Part shown: positions 13,575 to 17,499 of the stretch, in pieces
Numbering within the stretch: position 1 is the stretch's first letter
Layout of the letters: the number at the start of each line of letters is the position of its first letter
From: Phycisphaerae bacterium SM23_33
GTDB taxonomy: Bacteria; Planctomycetota; Phycisphaerae; SM23-33
Direction: 5' to 3'
Length of the DNA stretch: 17,499 bases
Assembly: GCA_001303665.1 (NCBI GenBank)
Contig: LJUF01000200.1
Span: 1 to 17,499 of the forward strand
The notes under the pieces: model-generated
The model's input: the letters and a program-made list of their open reading frames with translations, nothing else
Databases searched by the model: none
Told to the model about the DNA's origin: nothing
Program-made: the position numbers and the translations under genes

Positions 13575-14141
13575 TTACATTTCCTGCCCGCCGGCGGGCT
13601 GGGGCCAGGAGCGGACCTCCTGCCGGATGGATGGGCGGGCAAACCAGATCAGCAGGAAGATCGGATAACCCGCTCCGAAGATGAGCCCGACGAAGGGGCT
13701 GACCATCATGACCGACTTCATGCTGCCGCCCATGGGGCCGGGCATCTGGAAGCCGGCCATCCCGGAAACCGTGATAATGGTGTTGAGGACGGAGCCGATC
13801 AGGCCCAGCACCCCGTAGGCGACGCTGAGCGGCAGCCCCGCCGGCCGGCGGCGGATCAGGCATATGCCCCCCGACAGCAGCACTACCGCCATCAGGAACC
13901 CGAACAGGCCGCTGATGATCTGATACGTTCTCCACCATTCGGGGAATTGCTGCAAGGCCTGCTGTGCGGCCGGGTTCATTATGTTCATTGGAATGCTGGC
14001 GCATGCGCACAGCAATCCCAGGCTGCCGAAGATGGTGGAGATGATCCCGACGACCATTGGCCAGACCGGCTGCCTGGGCGCGGGCGTGTAGTCGGGATAG
14101 CCCGGTGGGACCTGCTGCTGCGGCGGGGGTGACTGGGTCAT
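13575..14141 (-). CDS. Array unit 1: four-helix membrane protein, unknown function
   Basis: First gene of the array, 188 residues. A Pro/Gln-rich cytoplasmic-type N-terminus (about 1-24) precedes VWPMVVGIISTIFGSLGLL (26-44). This is followed by a longer loop, a hydrophobic segment ending in GGICLIRRRPAG, another segment (VAYGVLGLIGSVLNTI), a Met/Gly-rich loop, and GYPIFLLIWFARPSIRQEVR at the end. The loops differ most between units while the ends are conserved. The ATG (14139-14141) has AAGG eight bases upstream, and a promoter lies at 14232-14259. It is the most divergent and perhaps the founding unit. I do not recognise the family. Confidence 0.8.
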   Translation of the reverse strand: MTQSPPPQQQVPPGYPDYTPAPRQPVWPMVVGIISTIFGSLGLLCACASIPMNIMNPAAQQALQQFPEWWRTYQIISGLFGFLMAVVLLSGGICLIRRRPAGLPLSVAYGVLGLIGSVLNTIITVSGMAGFQMPGPMGGSMKSVMMVSPFVGLIFGAGYPIFLLIWFARPSIRQEVRSWPQPAGGQEM

Positions 14142-14231
14142 GGTCTTTGCCTTTCCGCTGATGGAATCTTGGCCAGCGACGATGTCTTGTCTGCTTCAGG
14201 AAGACGGGCCCGCCCCATCCACCCGCGGCAT

Positions 14232-14259
14232 AGTGTATCGCGATCGGCCGGGCTGGCAA
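14232..14259 (-). promoter_or_regulatory. Promoter of the membrane-protein array
   Basis: The -35 box TTGCCA (14254-14259, 5 of 6), a 16-bp spacer and the -10 box TACACT (14232-14237, 4 of 6). The predicted start is near 14225, giving a leader of about 84 bases. Box and spacing match those of the phosphate-operon promoter. It would serve all overlapping array genes. Confidence 0.5.
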
Positions 14260-14352
14260 GAGAAGCCGGTCGGGCATTTGGGATTTGGGACGCGGTGGGG
14301 CTGCCGGGGCTGCGGCGCTCGCATTCACGCTGCTGATTGGCGCGGCCGGCGG

Positions 14353-15096
14353 CTACTTGGCCTGCCGGACGTAGCGTGCGGTCCGGAGGCGTTTTCCGAG
14401 CTGGTATTCGATGTGGTAGATCAGCAGGTCGTTGACGGCGTGTGCCTGCTTTTGGGGGAACGTGGGGCGTCGGCCGGCCTGGGCGGCGGCCAGGGCCGCC
14501 AGCCCCGCCAGGGCGGCGGGCGAGACGGCGTACTTTTCGGGCTCGGCCGCCTCGCAGCCGCGGCACAGCAGCCCGCCCGCGGAGCTGGAGAAGTACACCC
14601 CGCCCAGGCTCACCTTGGCCCCGCAGGCCACGCACGCGTCCATCGCCCCCAGCAGCCCCGCGTGCCGCAGCAGCCGGTACTGGAAGTACGCCAGCACCGC
14701 CGGCGGGGCCGAGTCGGGCTGGGCCAGCCGGCCCAGGGCGTTGTGCAGCAGGTCGAAGACCTCCGGGTGGGGGTCGTCCTCGGCCAGCAGGGCCCCGCAC
14801 AGCTCCAGCATGTACAGGGCGGTGTGGAGCCGGTCCAGGTCGGCCCGCAGGCCGGCGTGGGTGGTGGTCTCGGCGAACTCCATCAGCGTGCCCAGGCCCT
14901 CTCGGCCGGCGCCGCCGAAGACGCACCGCCCCTCGGCGAACAGGTCGATGCGGCCGCCGGACTTGCTCCTGGGCCGCTTGGAGCCCTTGGCCAGCAGCCG
15001 CACCACCCCGCCGCCGCGGGTCAGCAGCCGCACCACCTGCGAGGTCTCGCTGTAGTCGGCCGTGCGTATGCAAATGGCCTGGTCGGTCGTGGCCAT
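14353..15096 (-). CDS. recO: DNA repair protein RecO
   Basis: RecO helps load RecA onto SSB-coated single-stranded DNA in the RecF pathway of gap repair. The 247-residue protein has an N-terminal OB-fold part (about 1-80, beginning MATTDQAICIRTADYSETSQ), a helical C-terminal domain, and a zinc finger with CVAC (155-158) and CRGC (178-181). The length is normal. It starts at the ATG (15094-15096) 12 bases after the CBS-protein stop with AGG close by, so the two are probably cotranscribed. No anomaly is seen. Confidence 0.95.
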   Translation of the reverse strand: MATTDQAICIRTADYSETSQVVRLLTRGGGVVRLLAKGSKRPRSKSGGRIDLFAEGRCVFGGAGREGLGTLMEFAETTTHAGLRADLDRLHTALYMLELCGALLAEDDPHPEVFDLLHNALGRLAQPDSAPPAVLAYFQYRLLRHAGLLGAMDACVACGAKVSLGGVYFSSSAGGLLCRGCEAAEPEKYAVSPAALAGLAALAAAQAGRRPTFPQKQAHAVNDLLIYHIEYQLGKRLRTARYVRQAK

Positions 15097-15108
15097 AACC
15101 TGCTGCGG

Positions 15109-16416
15109 CTACCTCGCCCGCGCCTGCCGGCCGGCGGGCAGCTCCACCCGCAGCCGCGTGATCTTTCGGTCGTCGGCGGCCAGCACGGTGAAGGTCGCCC
15201 CGTAGGCCGACAGCGTCGCCCCCACCGGAGGGATGACCCCCAGCTCCGAGAACACAAAGCCCGCCACGGTGTCGTAGTCCTCCTCTTCCGGCAGGCTCAG
15301 TTTCAAGGCGTCGTTGAGGTCGTCAATGTGCATCCGCCCGTCCACCTCGACGGTGCGCTCGTCGAGCCGCTTCATCAGCACCGACTCCGGCTGGTCGTAC
15401 TCGTCGGAGATGTCGCCCACGATCTCCTCGATCAGGTCCTCGAGGGTCACCAGCCCGGCCGTGCCGCCGTACTCGTCCAGCACGATGGCCATGTGCGACT
15501 TGCGGGCCTTGAACTCGCGCAGCAGGTCGTCCAGCCGCTTGGTCTCGGGGATGAAGAAGGGCTTGCGCATGAGCGGGCGCAGATTGGCCGGCTGGGTCTG
15601 CTCCAGGGCCAGCAGGTCCTTGGCGTGCAGCACGCCCACGATGTTGTCGATGTCGCCGTCGTAGACGGGGATGCGGGTGTGCCCGGCCTCGATGACCTGC
15701 TTCCGGATTTCCTCGTTGCTGGCGTCCAGGGGCAGGGCGAGCATGTCGGTCCGCGGGGTCATGATCTCGGCCGCCTGCCGGTCGCCGAACTCGATGACCG
15801 ACTCGATCATGTCCATTTCTTCGGAGTTGACGGCGCCTTCGGCCTGGCCTTCGGAGGCCACGTGCAGGATCTCGGCCTTGACGGCGGTCTCGCGGGCGGC
15901 GCCCCGGGCGATGCCGTTCTCGTCCTGCTCCTCCGGCCGGGGGTCGGGGATGCCCGTCAGCCGGCGGATGGGCACGTCGAAGGCCCGCATGACCCGCACC
16001 ACCGGCCACAGCGCCCAGCGCAGGGCCAGCAGCAGGGGGGCGGTGGCGGCCAGCACCTTGGGCCCGGCGTAGTGGGCCCAGGCGTGGGGAATGGCCATGG
16101 AGAAGATGCTGACGATGCCGGCGGTCAGGGCGATGGCCAGCAGCATGTTCAGGATGTTGGCCTTGCCGGCCTGGAACTCGAACAGCCACAGCAGCACCAC
16201 CAGCAGCGTGAGGTTGCACAGCAGCCGCAGCAGGCCGCAGACCATGTGCAGCTCGGAAAGGTGCTCCAGCAGCCCGCTGAGGTGGCGGCCGGTGCGGCCG
16301 GCAAAGGCCGCCTCGAGCTTGCGGCGGGAGGTGTCACGCAGGGCGTAGCTGTTCAGGGAAAAGAAGCCGGAAAGGGCGGCCGCCGCGACGGCCACCCATG
16401 GCAGCGGCTGGTCCAC
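15109..16416 (-). CDS. DUF21/CBS/CorC_HlyC-domain membrane protein
   Basis: A 435-residue protein of the family often annotated as hemolysin C or magnesium/cobalt efflux (CorC, YrkA/PaeA-like). An N-terminal DUF21-type membrane part (about 1-150) is followed by two CBS domains (about 219-270 and 284-335) with the linker MTPRTDMLALP (219-229) and VLDEYGGTAGLVTLEDLIEE (312-331). A C-terminal CorC_HlyC domain (about 347-428) ends DDRKITRLRVELP. CNNM/CorC relatives move or sense Mg2+; substrate here is not known. The frame extends upstream to a TTG at 16539, but that triplet forms the -35 box of the promoter, so I chose the GTG at 16414-16416. This leaves a hydrophobic start (PLPWVAVAAAALSGFF). 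Position between ybeY and recO is a common arrangement. Confidence 0.9.
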   Translation of the reverse strand: MDQPLPWVAVAAAALSGFFSLNSYALRDTSRRKLEAAFAGRTGRHLSGLLEHLSELHMVCGLLRLLCNLTLLVVLLWLFEFQAGKANILNMLLAIALTAGIVSIFSMAIPHAWAHYAGPKVLAATAPLLLALRWALWPVVRVMRAFDVPIRRLTGIPDPRPEEQDENGIARGAARETAVKAEILHVASEGQAEGAVNSEEMDMIESVIEFGDRQAAEIMTPRTDMLALPLDASNEEIRKQVIEAGHTRIPVYDGDIDNIVGVLHAKDLLALEQTQPANLRPLMRKPFFIPETKRLDDLLREFKARKSHMAIVLDEYGGTAGLVTLEDLIEEIVGDISDEYDQPESVLMKRLDERTVEVDGRMHIDDLNDALKLSLPEEEDYDTVAGFVFSELGVIPPVGATLSAYGATFTVLAADDRKITRLRVELPAGRQARAR

Positions 16417-16510
16417 GCCTTCAGTGGCTCCAATGCACGCGCGTCCGCTTTCGCTTCCTCGTGCCGGACGCTGAACACGCGGGCGAATGCCCTTGGGAAC
16501 TCCGCCTGCT

Positions 16511-16539
16511 ATTCTAGGGCCGCCGCCGCCAGACCGCAA
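16511..16539 (-). promoter_or_regulatory. Promoter of the CBS protein-recO unit
   Basis: The -35 box TTGCGG (16534-16539, 3 of 6), a 17-bp spacer and the -10 box TAGAAT (16511-16516, 5 of 6). The predicted start near 16504 lies downstream of the long ORF's first TTG, which rules that TTG out as start for this transcript. Confidence 0.45.
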
Positions 16540-16563
16540 GGGCCGGCGCGGCCGGCGCCGGGC

Positions 16564-17088
16564 TCACCGGCCGGTTCGCTTCCGGCTGGCGAGGAACTCA
16601 GCCAGCAGCTCCTCCTTCCGGGCGTGCATGCGGGCGGCGCCGCGGACGGAGGTGTCGTCGTAGCCCATCAGGTGCAGCAGGGCGTGAATGACGTACAGCA
16701 TCAGCTCCTGCCGCGGCTCGTAGCCGTGCCGCGGCCCCTGGCGGGCGGCCAGGTCGCCGGCGGCGAGAATCTGGGCGACCATCCCGGGCAGGTGGGCCTC
16801 GGACAGGTCGAAGCTCAGCACGTCCGTGGGCCCGGCCAGGCGGAGGTAGCGGCGGCTCAGCCCGGCCATCTCCGTTGAGTCCACGATGGCCAGATCCACC
16901 GCCGCGATCCGATGCCCCTCCGCCCGGGCCACGAACTCGATCAGCCGACGCAGCCGCGCCGCCGACACACGCACCGCCTGCTGGCGATTGGAGATGGTGA
17001 TCTCCGGGCCTGCCCGAGGCCGCCGGCGTCCGGGCGGCCGGGCCGGGCGAGGCCCTTTCTTTCCCGCGGGTCTGGCCTTCTTTGCCAT
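16564..17088 (-). CDS. ybeY: Endoribonuclease YbeY (16S rRNA maturation)
   Basis: YbeY is a metal-dependent endoribonuclease that acts in 16S rRNA 3'-end maturation and ribosome quality control. The 174-residue protein starts with a basic Lys/Pro/Arg-rich stretch (1-28), longer than in most relatives. The core follows, with LAIVDSTEMAGLSRRYLRL (66-84), TDVLSFDLSE (88-97) and the metal site HALLHLMGYDD (135-145). Two histidines (H135, H139) are kept; the third ligand, His in HGxLHLxGYDH, is Asp (D145). The ATG at 17086-17088 was chosen because the frame upstream reads into the promoter region and the divergent gene. The predicted mRNA start falls at or next to this ATG. Confidence 0.93.
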   Translation of the reverse strand: MAKKARPAGKKGPRPARPPGRRRPRAGPEITISNRQQAVRVSAARLRRLIEFVARAEGHRIAAVDLAIVDSTEMAGLSRRYLRLAGPTDVLSFDLSEAHLPGMVAQILAAGDLAARQGPRHGYEPRQELMLYVIHALLHLMGYDDTSVRGAARMHARKEELLAEFLASRKRTGR

Positions 17089-17094
17089 GCCGCC

Positions 17095-17123
17095 ACGATA
17101 GTCGCCCGGCCGCGGCTTGTCGA
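17095..17123 (-). promoter_or_regulatory. ybeY promoter, predicts a leaderless mRNA
   Basis: The -35 box TCGACA (17118-17123, 5 of 6), a 17-bp spacer and the -10 box TATCGT (17095-17100, 4 of 6). The expected start is near 17088, the first base of the ybeY ATG. Confidence 0.4.
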
Positions 17124-17127
17124 GCCG
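17113..17127. repeat. Inverted repeat centred on the shared -35 region
   Basis: CGGCT and AGCCG flank TGTCG, with arms of 5 bp. The centre contains the overlapping -35 boxes of the two divergent promoters, so a dimeric protein here could control both genes. The arms are short and could be chance in GC-rich DNA. Confidence 0.3.
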
Positions 17128-17145
17128 GCGATTATCCGGTATGAG
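17117..17145 (+). promoter_or_regulatory. Promoter of the divergent GT87-like gene
   Basis: The -35 box TTGTCG (17117-17122, 4 of 6), a 17-bp spacer and the -10 box TATGAG (17140-17145, 4 of 6). The expected start is near 17152, three bases before the ATG at 17155. Its -35 box overlaps that of ybeY by five bases. Confidence 0.4.
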
Positions 17146-17154
17146 TAAAAGCCC

Positions 17155-17499
17155 ATGGTGGCCCCGCGGGACGAGATGCCGGCGGCTCCTTTCAAGTCTG
17201 AGCTGCCGGGGCGGCTGCGCCGGCTTCGGCCGGCGGCCTACATGCTCTTCTTCGCGGTGCTGATGGTGCTGTGCGTGCAGTTCCACCTGCGTGTGGCCCG
17301 GAACCTGCGCGAGGTCCGCGAGATTGACGGCGCTTACCGCGCGGCCGTGGCCGCCTATCGGTCCGACCCGTCCGAGGCCAACCGCGCCGCCGCGGACAGG
17401 GCCCTGCAAAAGGTCTTGAACGCCGACCGCCACCGCGGCGCCGTCGCCCGCTGGGCCGGGGCCGTCCGACATCTCTGGGCCGGCGAAAACATCTATCAC
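17155..17499 (+). CDS. Partial membrane protein, probable GT87/DUF2029-type glycosyltransferase
   Basis: The frame from the ATG at 17155 stays open for 115 codons to the right edge. It reads a short N-terminus, a hydrophobic segment (about 27-42, AAYMLFFAVLMVLCVQ), then a charged helical stretch with Tyr and Ala-Arg repeats. It ends RWAGAVRHLWAGENIYH. The GENIY motif after a first membrane helix is typical of the GT87 (DUF2029) family, multi-pass membrane mannosyltransferase-like enzymes that use polyprenyl-linked sugar. The catalytic part lies outside the window, so the family call is an inference from a short motif. It is the only plus-strand gene, divergent from ybeY. Another ATG at 17141 is out of frame. 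Confidence 0.6.
   Translation, partial: MVAPRDEMPAAPFKSELPGRLRRLRPAAYMLFFAVLMVLCVQFHLRVARNLREVREIDGAYRAAVAAYRSDPSEANRAAADRALQKVLNADRHRGAVARWAGAVRHLWAGENIYH

Larger units (their letters stand above)
11269..14141 (-). repeat. Tandem array of paralogous membrane-protein units
   Basis: Five related units of about 150-190 residues, plus the start of a sixth, lie head to tail in four genes and a remnant. Shared protein landmarks in order are WPxVIGxLSxxLG, a hydrophobic segment ending in a basic RRRR/RRRP cluster, a (C)HxIYA or similar segment, and YPxFLLxWFxRxxIRxQVRxW near the C-terminus. At DNA level the 18-bp TTCGGCCGGGTGAACCAC recurs exactly at 11482-11499 and 12042-12059, 560 bp apart. This marks the last two units as the youngest duplicates. 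I do not recognise the family. Confidence 0.75.

Noticed and set aside
16417..16539. N-terminal extension of the CBS protein from TTG 16539
   Set aside because: The extra 41 residues are Arg/Gly/Pro-rich with no family match, and the TTG coincides with the -35 box of the promoter.
14140..16878. Very long plus-strand open frame (912 codons) across recO and the CBS protein
   Set aside because: It is antisense to two clear genes. Its translation is Gly/Gln/Val/His-rich with no domain pattern, as expected for the complement of GC-rich coding DNA.

Overview
The window looks like a chromosomal stretch of a GC-rich, Gram-negative-type bacterium. The best guess is a member of the Planctomycetota, probably Phycisphaerae-like. 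This rests on gene content (LptE-like lipoprotein, c-di-AMP cyclase with its YbbR partner, a DUF21/CBS protein next to ybeY and recO, a GT87-type membrane protein) and on very high GC; no marker gene fixes the taxon. Every gene up to about 17.09 kb is on the minus strand, and one divergent gene runs off the right edge. No tRNA, rRNA, CRISPR array, insertion sequence or phage gene was seen.

Reading the minus strand from right to left: ybeY (16S rRNA maturation), a DUF21/CBS/CorC_HlyC membrane protein and recO form a housekeeping cluster. Next comes a tandem array of small, unrecognised four-helix membrane proteins (about 11.27-14.14 kb). The array has two single-unit genes, one gene that fuses two units, one unit interrupted by an in-frame TGA, and a short remnant. 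Most neighbours overlap by four bases (GTGA or ATGA). After about 400 bases of AT-run-rich intergenic DNA comes a phosphate module (PhoU-like DUF47 protein plus a PiT transporter). It is followed by an envelope module (BamD-like TPR protein overlapping an LptE-like lipoprotein, closed by a rho-independent terminator). Then come ftsH, folP, cdaA, cdaR and proA. This run joins the ftsH-folP pair known from E. coli to the cdaA-cdaR pair known from Firmicutes, without the glmM gene that follows each of those pairs elsewhere.

The left end (1-446) holds a strong sigma70-type promoter next to a perfect 16-bp palindrome. It drives a leader of about 220 bases with alternative hairpins, which leads into the first codons of a zinc-ribbon protein cut by the window edge. 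Promoters with recognisable -35/-10 boxes can be read before most transcription units. Those of proA, ybeY and the divergent GT87-like gene predict leaderless or nearly leaderless mRNAs. The two items most worth follow-up are the tandem membrane-protein array with its TGA-interrupted unit and the structured leader at the left edge.
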